A DNA stretch of 64,000 nt from Treponema sp. (GTDB lineage Bacteria > Spirochaetota > Spirochaetia > Treponematales > Breznakiellaceae). The notes beneath the pieces were generated by a model. The model was not told where the DNA came from and did not search any database. It saw nothing but the letters and a program-made list of their open reading frames with translations. A program made the translations under genes and the position numbers. Below, piece by piece: positions 53,652-61,710 of this stretch (position 1 is its first letter; each line of letters opens with the position of its first letter). Where the stretch lies: positions 1 to 64,000 of the forward strand of contig JAIRRJ010000107.1 of the NCBI GenBank assembly GCA_031256035.1. The letters run 5' to 3'.

Positions 53652-54374
53652 ATGAAAACCGATGAAAATATTCTTACAGACGGCATTCAGGTCTTGAGGA
53701 AAAACGATGAGGACATCGAACGCCTCATTTCCTCTCATGGCGGCGATTTTTTTTCACTTCTTGACCGTTACATCTCGGAAATTGAACTTTTTAATTCAGC
53801 TTACGGTCTTGTTGGAACAAGCGACCGCCGTGAACTGATTGTCAAACACATTCTTGATTCGCTTGCTCCTGCAGGAATAATATCCCGCCTGCTGGCTGAA
53901 TTATGCGCAAATGACAGTGAAGTCAACCCGCCGCATATTGCCGATGCCGGTTCAGGTGCTGGATTGCCCGGCATTCCCCTGTCAATTATTATGCCGCGAT
54001 GTGATTTTACCCTCATTGAACGAATGAACCGCCGGACAGGTTTTCTGTGGAATGTAAAAGCATCTTTGAATCTTTCCAATGTCAGTGTGGAAGAAACGGA
54101 ACTGGAAAAAACTGCGCCTGGACGTTTCCGGCTTGTAACCTTCCGGGCTTTTAAGCCGTTGGAACCAAAATTGCTCAAAAGCATTTTCCGCATCTGTGCA
54201 GATGATGGAATCATCGCCGCCTATAAGGGACGGCTGGAAAAAATCAAAAAGGAAATGTTGTCTCTGGAAAAATTGTGCGGCAAATGGGAAGCGATCTCCT
54301 ATGCAGTGCCTTTTCTTGACGAAGAACGGCATCTACTGGTAATAAAGCCTCTTTCAGCTAATATCCGATTTTAA
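53652..54374 (+). CDS. rsmG: 16S rRNA (guanine-N7) methyltransferase
   Basis: A 240-residue AdoMet-dependent enzyme that methylates G527 of 16S rRNA. The AdoMet loop is ADAGSGAGLPGIPLSI, preceded by the conserved ELFNSAYGLVGTSDRRELIVKHILDSL, and followed by LIERMNRRTGFLWNV and TFRAFKPLEP. The end overlaps the convergent YihY-type gene by 21 bases. There is no Shine-Dalgarno. Confidence 0.93.
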   Translation: MKTDENILTDGIQVLRKNDEDIERLISSHGGDFFSLLDRYISEIELFNSAYGLVGTSDRRELIVKHILDSLAPAGIISRLLAELCANDSEVNPPHIADAGSGAGLPGIPLSIIMPRCDFTLIERMNRRTGFLWNVKASLNLSNVSVEETELEKTAPGRFRLVTFRAFKPLEPKLLKSIFRICADDGIIAAYKGRLEKIKKEMLSLEKLCGKWEAISYAVPFLDEERHLLVIKPLSANIRF

Positions 54375-55661
54375 GGCGGTAACCTGTTCATTGGTATTTT
54401 TAAGCTTGCGTGACATATATTCAATAATTGCCCTGTCAATGCCGGTATCGTTATTGAGAATTTCTTCGAATAATGATGGAGGCAGCGCCAATGCGGATAT
54501 ATCGGTTTTCGCGCTGACCGTTGCGCTTCGCTGTTCAGATAACAGGTATCCCATTTCGCCGAAAAAGGAACCCGGCGTCAGTGTGTCGATAAAACTGCCG
54601 CCCCGTGATGATAAAATATTCACCTCAACCTCGCCTTCAAGAAGATAATAAATATCGTCCCAGGTATCTCCCTGAGAAAAAATTATTTCTCCTTTTTTAT
54701 GAGTGCGGAAATATTTATTTAAATTGCCTTCCGTTGAAAAAAATAATTTCTCAAGCGCGTCTTCGTGCCGTGATTTTTTTTCTCCCGCCTTGCTTCTTGT
54801 GTGCCTTAGTTTTGAAAAAAGAAGCGCGTCAAATGAATCATCCACATACGCAACCTGTGCTCCCAAAAAGAAAAAAATGAAAAAGAAATACACATTGACC
54901 AGTAAAATAACAAGACTTCCCAATGTGCCATAGATAAAATTGTAATTGGACTGATCAATTAGAATTCCCAGCGCCAGAGTTGTACACCCGTAAGTAAGTG
55001 TCAGAAAAAGAGCGCCCCAAAAGGCGGATAATTTCTTCGGTGAATTCGCCGGCATAAACCGGTATATAAAGAACGCAACGATTCCCATCAGGACAATAAA
55101 GAAAAACCGTCCCCTGATTACGGAAATTATTAATTTTAAACTTGATGTATCAGTGAAAAAATTAAGCGTTCTATAAAAACGGAGCGCGGTCTGCGAGCCA
55201 AGAATGAGCAAAAGCACAAACAGAAGCATCCCTACTTCGGCAGCAAGGGTAACCAAAGTATCTATCAGAGGATTTCTGCTTTTAGTACCGGGAAAGATAA
55301 CCCTTAATCCCCTCTGCACGGAAAGTAACAATATCCTTCCCGCCCAGAAAACGCTCAGCGCTGAAATAATTCCGGGAATACCCGACTGGGAAATAGACAA
55401 AAAGTTAATACTCAACCAGTGTTCATCATAGATAATATCAGAAAATGGAATGTTTCCGACCAGCGCGGCAATTTCCTGCGGAGACGGCTTAAAGACAACA
55501 AGAAGGAAGGAAGTGATCAATAACAGCAGAGGCGCGAGAGAAAGAAAAAAACCATAAGCGCCGGCTGCGGCATGGTTTGCAAGGCCGTTTCTATCAAACA
55601 ACTCCAGGATAATAAACAGACGCTGCGCATGAGTTTTTACGGTTACTTTTATTTTTTCCAT
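54354..55661 (-). CDS. YihY-family membrane protein fused to a cyclic-nucleotide-binding domain
   Basis: A 435-residue protein from ATG 55661. Residues about 1-290 are the YihY/BrkB (formerly RNase BN) membrane domain with six hydrophobic helices, including AAGAYGFFLSLAPLLLLITSF and IYGTLGSLVILLVNVYFFFIFFFLGAQVAYV. After a basic linker, residues about 315-425 form a cNMP-binding domain: KKGEIIFSQGDTWDDIYYLLEGEVEV, then GSFFGEMGYLLSEQRSATVSA, where the phosphate-binding cassette is FGEMGYL...RSATV. This predicts a membrane protein gated by cAMP or cGMP. A -10 (TATGAT) lies seven bases before the ATG. Confidence 0.88.
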   Translation of the reverse strand: MEKIKVTVKTHAQRLFIILELFDRNGLANHAAAGAYGFFLSLAPLLLLITSFLLVVFKPSPQEIAALVGNIPFSDIIYDEHWLSINFLSISQSGIPGIISALSVFWAGRILLLSVQRGLRVIFPGTKSRNPLIDTLVTLAAEVGMLLFVLLLILGSQTALRFYRTLNFFTDTSSLKLIISVIRGRFFFIVLMGIVAFFIYRFMPANSPKKLSAFWGALFLTLTYGCTTLALGILIDQSNYNFIYGTLGSLVILLVNVYFFFIFFFLGAQVAYVDDSFDALLFSKLRHTRSKAGEKKSRHEDALEKLFFSTEGNLNKYFRTHKKGEIIFSQGDTWDDIYYLLEGEVEVNILSSRGGSFIDTLTPGSFFGEMGYLLSEQRSATVSAKTDISALALPPSLFEEILNNDTGIDRAIIEYMSRKLKNTNEQVTALKSDIS

Positions 55662-55725
55662 ATTATGTATCATATAACAGTAAAGAAAAAAAATCATTTG
55701 CCGACAATCAATAGAGGGGAATATT

Positions 55726-56169
55726 TTGGCATATAATAACGCGTCAACAAGCTACAAAGAAACCAAAATCAAAACAGCCAGTCAGGGGCAGCTTATCGTC
55801 ATGCTGTATGACGAGGCGGTAAAACAGCTTAACAATGCCCTGGAATTGGTGGAATTGAACAATTCAGGCAAAAAAGAACCCGGCAGGATCGAACTGATCA
55901 GCAAGGCGGTGATGAAAGCCGAAGAAATTATTACGGAATTGATGGTGTCCATTGACTTTGAACAGGGGGGCGAAATAGCCAAAAACCTGTTTGCCCTCTA
56001 TACATGGTTCAACAGGGAGCTTGTGGAAGCGAATATCACACATGACACGCAGCGGTTGACAACAGTCAGGGATATGATAACCGAAATGCGGAGCTCATGG
56101 AATGAAATTGTAAGCAAATCCGCCGCCGAAGCAAACCGCGAGATTGTCGGTCTGGATATTGCCGGTTAG
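55726..56169 (+). CDS. fliS: flagellar export chaperone FliS
   Basis: A 147-residue four-helix chaperone that keeps flagellin unfolded for export. It starts at TTG 55726 with GAGGGG upstream and has the FliS marks YKETKIKTASQGQLIVMLYDEAVKQL and the later helix LYTWFNRELVEANITHDTQRL (usual L-YDYMNRRLxEANxxxD). It is 19 bases before the FlgN-like gene. Spirochaete flagella are periplasmic, and no flagellin gene lies in the window. Confidence 0.93.
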   Translation: MAYNNASTSYKETKIKTASQGQLIVMLYDEAVKQLNNALELVELNNSGKKEPGRIELISKAVMKAEEIITELMVSIDFEQGGEIAKNLFALYTWFNRELVEANITHDTQRLTTVRDMITEMRSSWNEIVSKSAAEANREIVGLDIAG

Positions 56170-56188
56170 TCCGGATTTGGGAGGGAAT

Positions 56189-56731
56189 ATGGCAACCTTA
56201 ACAAAGGGAAAAAAAGCCGCAGCTGCCGCTGACATCGATTCAAACGAGCTTGCGCAAAGAGTCGCCATTTTACGGCGTTTCAAGACCCTGCTGACCCAGC
56301 AGAGGGATAGATTCAGGAATTATCTTGATGTTCTGGATAAACAGCAGCATGTAATTGAAAATGGCAGCGCGGAAGACCTTTTAACCTATGTAGAAATTGA
56401 AGAAAAAATTGTCGCCGATATTTTTTCGATTCAGAAGGTCATAGATCCTCTTGAAGAAATGTACTATCAGGTCGTTTCGGATTACAAGCCCGGAAAGAGC
56501 AAGCTCAAAGTCGAAAACGCCGATGAAGTGCCAACCCTGAAAGCCGCGCTTGACAATCTGAAAAGCGAAGCCGTAATGCGCTCCACCAAAAACAAGGAAT
56601 TGCTTTCCAAGCGCATGGTCGAACTCCGCACGGAAATCAAAACCCTGCGAAACAACCCCTACACCGCAAGCAGTCGCCGCTCAAATTTCAGCGATACAAA
56701 CACCGCTTCTTTGATAGACATCCGGGGCTAA
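56189..56731 (+). CDS. FlgN-like flagellar chaperone
   Basis: A 180-residue helical protein from ATG 56189 (GGGAGGG upstream). Its layout of a long coiled coil (LAQRVAILRRFKTLLTQQRDRFRNYLDVLDKQQHVI), a conserved EIEEKIVADIFSIQKVIDPL and a low-complexity tail (YTASSRRSNFSDTNTAS) is that of the FlgN family, which escorts hook-associated proteins. Its place next to fliS supports this, though similarity to FlgN is loose. Confidence 0.7.
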   Translation: MATLTKGKKAAAAADIDSNELAQRVAILRRFKTLLTQQRDRFRNYLDVLDKQQHVIENGSAEDLLTYVEIEEKIVADIFSIQKVIDPLEEMYYQVVSDYKPGKSKLKVENADEVPTLKAALDNLKSEAVMRSTKNKELLSKRMVELRTEIKTLRNNPYTASSRRSNFSDTNTASLIDIRG

Positions 56732-56763
56732 AGCCTCTAGGCAAAAATTTAGACAGCATAATT

Positions 56764-57195
56764 ATGACGCCATTCACCATGAACGCCTTTACAATCGTTT
56801 TAATTGTTGTTTTTGCGGGGCTATGCCTGATTTTTCTGCTGGTGGGTAGAAAAATAGGGCGCAGGCAGGAACGGCTCGAATGGGAAGGCCGCAAACTGGA
56901 AGAAATTGTAAAAAACCGGCTGAAACAGTCGCGGGCTGTGCTGGGCGGTCTTGTTTCAGAGCAAATGGCTCCTCTATTGCCTGATTTTCCCTATGATCCG
57001 GGGGATTGCCGTTTTGTGGGCAAGCCCGTGGATTTTATCGTTTTCCGGGGCATGAACGAAAAAAACATCAGCGAGGTAATTTTCCTGGAGGTAAAAAGCG
57101 GCGTTTCCCGCAGCCTGAACGAACAGGAACGGAAACTGCGGGATTCGGTGCAAGCCGGCAGGGTAAAATGGGCTGAATTTGACGTAAAAAAATGA
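56764..57195 (+). CDS. membrane-anchored Holliday-junction-resolvase-like nuclease (Endonuc_Holl)
   Basis: A 143-residue protein with one N-terminal membrane helix (FTIVLIVVFAGLCLIFLLVG), a charged helix, and a PD-(D/E)XK-like core: GKPVDFIVFRG and VIFLEVKSG, with D and E-x-K as the probable catalytic residues, then LNEQERKLRDSVQAGRVKWAEF. It matches the archaeal-type Endonuc_Holl family found in spirochaetes. Whether it resolves junctions is untested as far as I know. The start could also be ATG 56779. Confidence 0.75.
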   Translation: MTPFTMNAFTIVLIVVFAGLCLIFLLVGRKIGRRQERLEWEGRKLEEIVKNRLKQSRAVLGGLVSEQMAPLLPDFPYDPGDCRFVGKPVDFIVFRGMNEKNISEVIFLEVKSGVSRSLNEQERKLRDSVQAGRVKWAEFDVKK

Positions 57196-57261
57196 GAGTG
57201 TTTTTTGGGTCCCGTGGCATTACAATTCGCGTCTTTGACATTGTTCCGGTGAAATGTTAAA

Positions 57262-57290
57262 GTGGAAGTCACTGAATTTGCCAAAACTGT
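57262..57290 (+). other. degraded copy of the tRNA-Val 3' half
   Basis: GTGGAAGTCACTG (57262-57274) recurs exactly at 57334-57346 inside the tRNA gene, and the following AATTTGCCAAAA resembles the tRNA end with a deletion. It may be a remnant of a duplicated tRNA end or of an old integration site. Confidence 0.45.
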
Positions 57291-57295
57291 TTTTT

Positions 57296-57367
57296 GGGCA
57301 ATTAACTCAGCGGGAGAGTGCCACCTTCACCCGGTGGAAGTCACTGGTTCAAATCCAGTATTGCCCA
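57296..57367 (+). tRNA. tRNA-Val (anticodon CAC)
   Basis: The 72-base cloverleaf is complete: acceptor GGGCAAT/ATTGCCC, D stem ACTC/GAGT, anticodon stem CCACC/GGTGG with loop TTCACCC (anticodon CAC, reading GUG), T stem ACTGG/CCAGT with loop TTCAAAT, discriminator A. The 3' CCA is not encoded. Flanking CTGTTTTTT and AAAAAACAG extend the acceptor pairing by nine base pairs in the precursor. Confidence 0.95.
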
Positions 57368-57377
57368 AAAAACAGCG

Positions 57378-58370
57378 CTACTCACTTTTCAGCGCATCGT
57401 CAAAAGCCGTGGTAGACGGCGGATAATTAAAATCCTTGACATATTCGCAGGCTTCTTTCGCGCCGTATTCGCGGTCCATACCCGAATCTTCCCATTCAAC
57501 CGAAAGGGGGCCTTTGTAATTAATGGCGTTGAGTTCCCGGACTATACTTTCAAAATCAACCTCGCCGTGCCCCAGAGAACGGAAATTCCAGCCGCGTCTT
57601 ACATCGCCGAATTTCAGGAAGGAACCGAGTATTCCCGCCTTGCCGTCCAAGGTTACCGCCGCGTCCTTCATGTGGACATGGAAGATTTTGGAAGCGAAGT
57701 CGCGCAGGAAAATATGCGGGCTGATGCCCTGCCAGATCAGGTGTGAAGGATCAAAATTAAACCCAAGAGTTTTGCGGTTTTTGAATTCTTTAAGCAGCCG
57801 CTCGGCGGTGTAGTAGTCAAAAGCAATTTCCGTGGGGTGTACTTCCAGAGCGAATTTGACGCCGTTCTTGTCGAACTCGTCAAAGATGGGCGTCCAGTGT
57901 TTTATGATTTGTTTGTAGGCGTCCTCAATCATTTTATCGGTGGTCTGGGGGAAGGAGTACCAATACGCCCAAATGGGGCTGCCCATAAAACCGGTAACAA
58001 TTTTTACGCCCATGTTCTTGGCTGCCGCCGCGGCGTACTTCATCTCCTGAATCGCCCATTTGCGAATCTCTTCCGGCTTGCCCGCAAGATTGGACGGCGC
58101 AAAACCATCCAGCCGGGGATCCCAGTTGTCGCCCACGCACTGACCCATTAAATGAGCGCTGATTGCCCAGCATTTCAAACCGAAGTTTTTCAGGATATTT
58201 TTTCGCTCCTCGACATATTTGGAATCGGTTGCGGCTTTTTTCAGATCAAGGTGATCGCCCCAGGCAGCGATTTCAATCCCGTCATAGCCAAAGGATTTTA
58301 CCTTCTCGCAGAATTTCTCAAAGGGCAGATCCGCCCACTGTCCTGAAAATAACGTAATCGGTCTTACCAT
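57378..58370 (-). CDS. sugar phosphate isomerase/epimerase family TIM-barrel protein
   Basis: A 330-residue protein of the AP-endonuclease-2-like family (IolE/hydroxypyruvate isomerase relatives). ATG 58370 has GAGG upstream. The metal ligands of this fold can be seen in FALEVHPTEIAFD, FNFDPSHLIWQG, FHVHMKDA and LSVEWEDSG, and GYDGIEIAAWGDHLD opens the barrel. The sugar is unknown. A CCGCCAGGCGG palindrome (58428-58438) in its upstream region may be an operator. Its end lies 11 bases from the tRNA gene. Confidence 0.87.
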   Translation of the reverse strand: MVRPITLFSGQWADLPFEKFCEKVKSFGYDGIEIAAWGDHLDLKKAATDSKYVEERKNILKNFGLKCWAISAHLMGQCVGDNWDPRLDGFAPSNLAGKPEEIRKWAIQEMKYAAAAAKNMGVKIVTGFMGSPIWAYWYSFPQTTDKMIEDAYKQIIKHWTPIFDEFDKNGVKFALEVHPTEIAFDYYTAERLLKEFKNRKTLGFNFDPSHLIWQGISPHIFLRDFASKIFHVHMKDAAVTLDGKAGILGSFLKFGDVRRGWNFRSLGHGEVDFESIVRELNAINYKGPLSVEWEDSGMDREYGAKEACEYVKDFNYPPSTTAFDDALKSE

Positions 58371-58427
58371 AAATAACCTCAATTAGCCGCGCTGTCAGCA
58401 GCAAAACGGCAATATAATCGAATTTTA

Positions 58428-58438
58428 CCGCCAGGCGG
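58428..58438. promoter_or_regulatory. palindrome upstream of the sugar isomerase-like gene
   Basis: CCGCCAGGCGG is a perfect palindrome 58 bases before the start codon, next to a TATATT that could be the -10 on the minus strand. It may bind a regulator or simply form a hairpin. Confidence 0.35.
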
Positions 58439-58508
58439 CAATAATAATTCCCTAATATATATTAAGAAAAAAATAAAGAAAATACAAGGGCTGGGCTGGT
58501 TTTATACC

Positions 58509-58537
58509 TTCAATACAAACAAATTAAGGAATATAAT
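58509..58537 (+). promoter_or_regulatory. promoter of the zinc peptidase gene, leaderless type
   Basis: TTCAAT (58509-58514), a 17-bp spacer and a perfect TATAAT (58532-58537) seven bases before ATG 58545. Confidence 0.7.
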
Positions 58538-58544
58538 CGGCAAT

Positions 58545-59633
58545 ATGCTGAAAAATACCTTGTTACACTTTCAGCCTCTGCTCCCGTTTTCACCGGTAAT
58601 CGCCGCCGCGGCGCTGCTTTTGGCGGTGTGCATTTCCTGTTCTGGGTGCTACACCCTCAAGCAGGGTAGTACCATGCTCGGCTACCTGAACCGCGCAATC
58701 CCGCTGGGGCAGCTTTCCTCGGAAAATGAAGCTGATGCGGAATTTGTGCGGCTGGTTCAGGATATCCGCTATTTTGCCATGGAAGAGCTGGGGCTAAAGA
58801 TGAGCAAAAATTACACCAGCTATGTTCAGCTTGATCGCGGCTATCTTGCGGCGGTTGTCTCGGCATCGGCGCCGGATTCATTTACCCGCCATGATTGGCA
58901 TTTTCCCGTAGTGGGCGCAATGCCGTACAAGGGTTTTTTCAATGCTGAGGATGCGCGGAAGGAACGGACAAAACTTGAAAAAAAAGGGCTTGATGTCTGG
59001 GTGCGCGGAGTGGACGCGTTCAGCACACTGGGCTGGTTCAAAGACCCGCTTTATTCATACATGCGCGATTATTCTCCCAGCAGGCTTGCCGATCTTCTCA
59101 TCCACGAATTGTTACACGCAACGGTGTTTATCAAGGGGCAGGTCAAATTCAATGAGGAACTGGCTGAATTCATAGGCAGCGAAGGCGCACGGCTGTATGT
59201 GGAATCCCGCTTCGGCGCTGATTCAGAAGAATACAAAGGGATGTTTGCATCCGATACCGATGGGAAAAAATTTGTTGAATTTATCCGGGAGTTGATCGCA
59301 GAACTGGACGCGCTGTACAAAACCGCTCTTGACAGGGAAGAAAAGTTAAAGGAAAAGGAACGGATCATCACGGCGGCAAAAGAACGTTTTGACTCTGAAT
59401 ACGAAAGCCGCTTTTCAAATGATAATTACCGTGGTTTTTCCGATCTGCCCGTAAACAACGCCTACCTTGAACTTTACAGACTCTACCATGCGGAAGATAA
59501 TTTCTATGCAGAACTGTATGAACGTTCAGGGCGAAACCTTCCCGCCTTTGTCGCCGCCGCTAAAACTGTAACAAAGAAAAACGGCAATCCACGGCTGCAA
59601 CTGGAAAAAGCGCTTACTGCGGGATATAATTAG
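58545..59633 (+). CDS. predicted zinc aminopeptidase, lipoprotein
   Basis: A 362-residue protein of the Aminopep (PF10023) family. The signal peptide (VIAAAALLLAVCIS) ends near the lipobox region SCSGC. The zinc motif HELLH is in LADLLIHELLHATVF near residue 190, followed by FNEELAEFIGSEG carrying the third-ligand glutamate. The rest is helical with a charged coiled coil (REEKLKEKERIITAAKERF). It probably acts in the periplasm. Its substrate is not known. Confidence 0.85.
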   Translation: MLKNTLLHFQPLLPFSPVIAAAALLLAVCISCSGCYTLKQGSTMLGYLNRAIPLGQLSSENEADAEFVRLVQDIRYFAMEELGLKMSKNYTSYVQLDRGYLAAVVSASAPDSFTRHDWHFPVVGAMPYKGFFNAEDARKERTKLEKKGLDVWVRGVDAFSTLGWFKDPLYSYMRDYSPSRLADLLIHELLHATVFIKGQVKFNEELAEFIGSEGARLYVESRFGADSEEYKGMFASDTDGKKFVEFIRELIAELDALYKTALDREEKLKEKERIITAAKERFDSEYESRFSNDNYRGFSDLPVNNAYLELYRLYHAEDNFYAELYERSGRNLPAFVAAAKTVTKKNGNPRLQLEKALTAGYN

Positions 59634-59636
59634 TGC

Positions 59637-59816
59637 ATGGCATGGGTATTTGGCGGTAAGCGCTTTGGTCAGTATACTTATGAACACTGGTTCGATGATG
59701 AATATGATGAATCAAAATCCCAAATTGCAACGAAGTTTCCCGCACATGAGGCTTCAGGTGTATCTGAAACAGATACTAATAATACAAATACTGATAAACA
59801 GCCGCCGCCGCCGTAA
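59637..59816 (+). CDS. small acidic protein of 59 residues
   Basis: ATG 59637 lies three bases after the peptidase stop and opens a frame of 59 codons, MAWVFGGKRFGQYTYEHWFDDEYDES at first, then polar residues, ending in four prolines. The aromatic/acidic composition looks like a real protein. It overlaps the convergent lytic transglycosylase gene by 41 bases. I know no relatives, and there is no Shine-Dalgarno beyond coupling to the upstream gene. Confidence 0.4.
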   Translation: MAWVFGGKRFGQYTYEHWFDDEYDESKSQIATKFPAHEASGVSETDTNNTNTDKQPPPP

Positions 59817-61710
59817 CCTTCCTGCCGTATTCCCTGGTTTCATAAATTGAAACAGTTTCCAGAAAAAGATCGGGAGGCAGCGTGTTGGCGGCGTACCAGC
59901 GCCGGACCCGGTTCATGCCGCCGTTATACGCCATGAGTAAAAGCAGGGGATCATTGAAACGCCCCCTAAGGTAATTCAAATAATATGCGCCGATGTGGAT
60001 GTTCACAGCCGGATCGCTTAGGTCAAGGTTTGCGGTATAATCCGTGCCTTCCGCGCGCCGGATACGGCCTGCCATCTCTTCGGCAGTGGCGGGCATAAGC
60101 TGGGTTAACCCCACCGCTCCGGCGCGGGAAACAATGCCGCTCTGGAAAGCGCTCTCCGTGCGGATAAGACCGAAAAGGAGCGCCGGCGCGATGTTGTAAT
60201 TTTCAGCATATTTCTCTACCAATTCCCTGTATGCCAAAGGATACAATAGTTCCAAATCTTTTCTGCCGGGCGTGTAGCCGTCTTTATTAATATACAGGGA
60301 AACAAGACGCATTGACTGGGCGTACATTTCCGCCTTACCGAGGGCTTCCGCTACGGCGCGCAATTCATCAGGGATTAGTTCTTTTTCCAGCGGCGTAATG
60401 TATTGAGGAGCGAATTCGGCGGCTTCATTTTGAAAAAAGCCAAGAAGGAACTGTAGTGGCGACGAAGGTTTTCCGCTTGCCGCAGAAACCGCAGGTACAT
60501 CAAGAAAAGGCTCGTCCAATGCGGCTGCGCTCTGTAAACGGTAATAATGCGAAGTGTCCCCCGCATTGTATGCAATGCGCATAAAGGCGGAAGCATCCTC
60601 TGCTGACATTTGTTTTTCTTCGGAAGTTAAATAGCCTTCTTCAATAGCGCGGGCGATTATCCATGCATATCTGGCTGTTGAAACACCGCCGTGATCCCGG
60701 ATAACAGAAAAAACGCGGATCATGTTTTTCCATTCGCGCCTTGTTACAAGCTCCCTTGAAAGCCTTTCCAAAATATCGTTAAAGTAGGCGCCGTCATGCC
60801 AGAAGGGAACAAACTGTTCCAGCCGCTGGATGGCGGCATCATAATCCCGGCTAAGCGATGAATCCAGAATATACCAAATGCACGCGTCCGCCTGTTCGCC
60901 TTTGGGAGCAAGAGGCCGCGCCTTTTCAAAAAGGGAAATTCCCTGATCAACAAGACCCCTTCGCCGGGCAATACGCCCCGCATAAAACAGAAGCCTGTAT
61001 CGCAGATCATCAGTGTTGGCTGCTAACCCGCCTTCCGCCGGTTCGCCAAGGTTTTTTTCCCATTGCAGAAAAAGATCGATTCCTTCGCTGCCGGAAGAGG
61101 TGAATTGAAAAGCCCTTCCTAAATCATTAATTAAATCAGGGTACTGTAAAAAAACCTGAGGTATCCTTTGCGGCCATTTTTCTTCTTCATTCACAGTAAA
61201 AGCACGGAAGTGAAGAAGCGCCTCGTTGAAATGGGAACGGGAAACAGCATGATGCCCTTCAATTGCGGCAATCTCAAGATTACTGAAAAAATCTTCTCCG
61301 TCTTTTTCACATTCCCGCAGAAAAAAAAGCCTCGCTTCTTCAGGGATTGCGTATTCAGAATTTAACAGGAACGCAAGAACCTTGTCCTTGTCAGGATAAT
61401 CATTAAACAAAAGGTTTACGGCTGCAGCGCGGGGACCTCCCGCTTCAAGACAGAGCCGCTTCATGACCGCGGCGGACAATTCAACGCCCTGAAAAAACAG
61501 ATTGGCAAGCTCTTCCGCCGCAGCCTGCCTCACATGCACATTGGAACTAACAAGCGCTTTTTCAAAAAACCCGGCTGCATCGCTTTGCAGGTTGTCTTTA
61601 TTTTTCAAACCGAGGTAAAAGTCTTTTTGCGTTTGCGGCTGTGCGCAGGAACTAATGCACAAAAAGAACAATGAAAAGAGAAGCCTATTTATTTTTTTTT
61701 TAGCATACAA
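59776..61710 (-). CDS. soluble lytic transglycosylase, lipoprotein
   Basis: A 644-residue peptidoglycan-cleaving enzyme, starting at TTG right after the LysM gene's TAA. A signal peptide leads to the lipobox ISSC. Residues about 30-480 are helical superhelix repeats as in Slt70. The C-terminal SLT domain has NIAPALLFGLIRTESAFQSGIVSRAGAVGLTQLMP with the catalytic glutamate in RTES, then AYNGG and YETREYGRKV. With the LysM protein of the same operon it suggests cell-wall remodelling. Confidence 0.9.
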   Translation of the reverse strand: MYAKKKINRLLFSLFFLCISSCAQPQTQKDFYLGLKNKDNLQSDAAGFFEKALVSSNVHVRQAAAEELANLFFQGVELSAAVMKRLCLEAGGPRAAAVNLLFNDYPDKDKVLAFLLNSEYAIPEEARLFFLRECEKDGEDFFSNLEIAAIEGHHAVSRSHFNEALLHFRAFTVNEEEKWPQRIPQVFLQYPDLINDLGRAFQFTSSGSEGIDLFLQWEKNLGEPAEGGLAANTDDLRYRLLFYAGRIARRRGLVDQGISLFEKARPLAPKGEQADACIWYILDSSLSRDYDAAIQRLEQFVPFWHDGAYFNDILERLSRELVTRREWKNMIRVFSVIRDHGGVSTARYAWIIARAIEEGYLTSEEKQMSAEDASAFMRIAYNAGDTSHYYRLQSAAALDEPFLDVPAVSAASGKPSSPLQFLLGFFQNEAAEFAPQYITPLEKELIPDELRAVAEALGKAEMYAQSMRLVSLYINKDGYTPGRKDLELLYPLAYRELVEKYAENYNIAPALLFGLIRTESAFQSGIVSRAGAVGLTQLMPATAEEMAGRIRRAEGTDYTANLDLSDPAVNIHIGAYYLNYLRGRFNDPLLLLMAYNGGMNRVRRWYAANTLPPDLFLETVSIYETREYGRKVTAAAAVYQYLYY

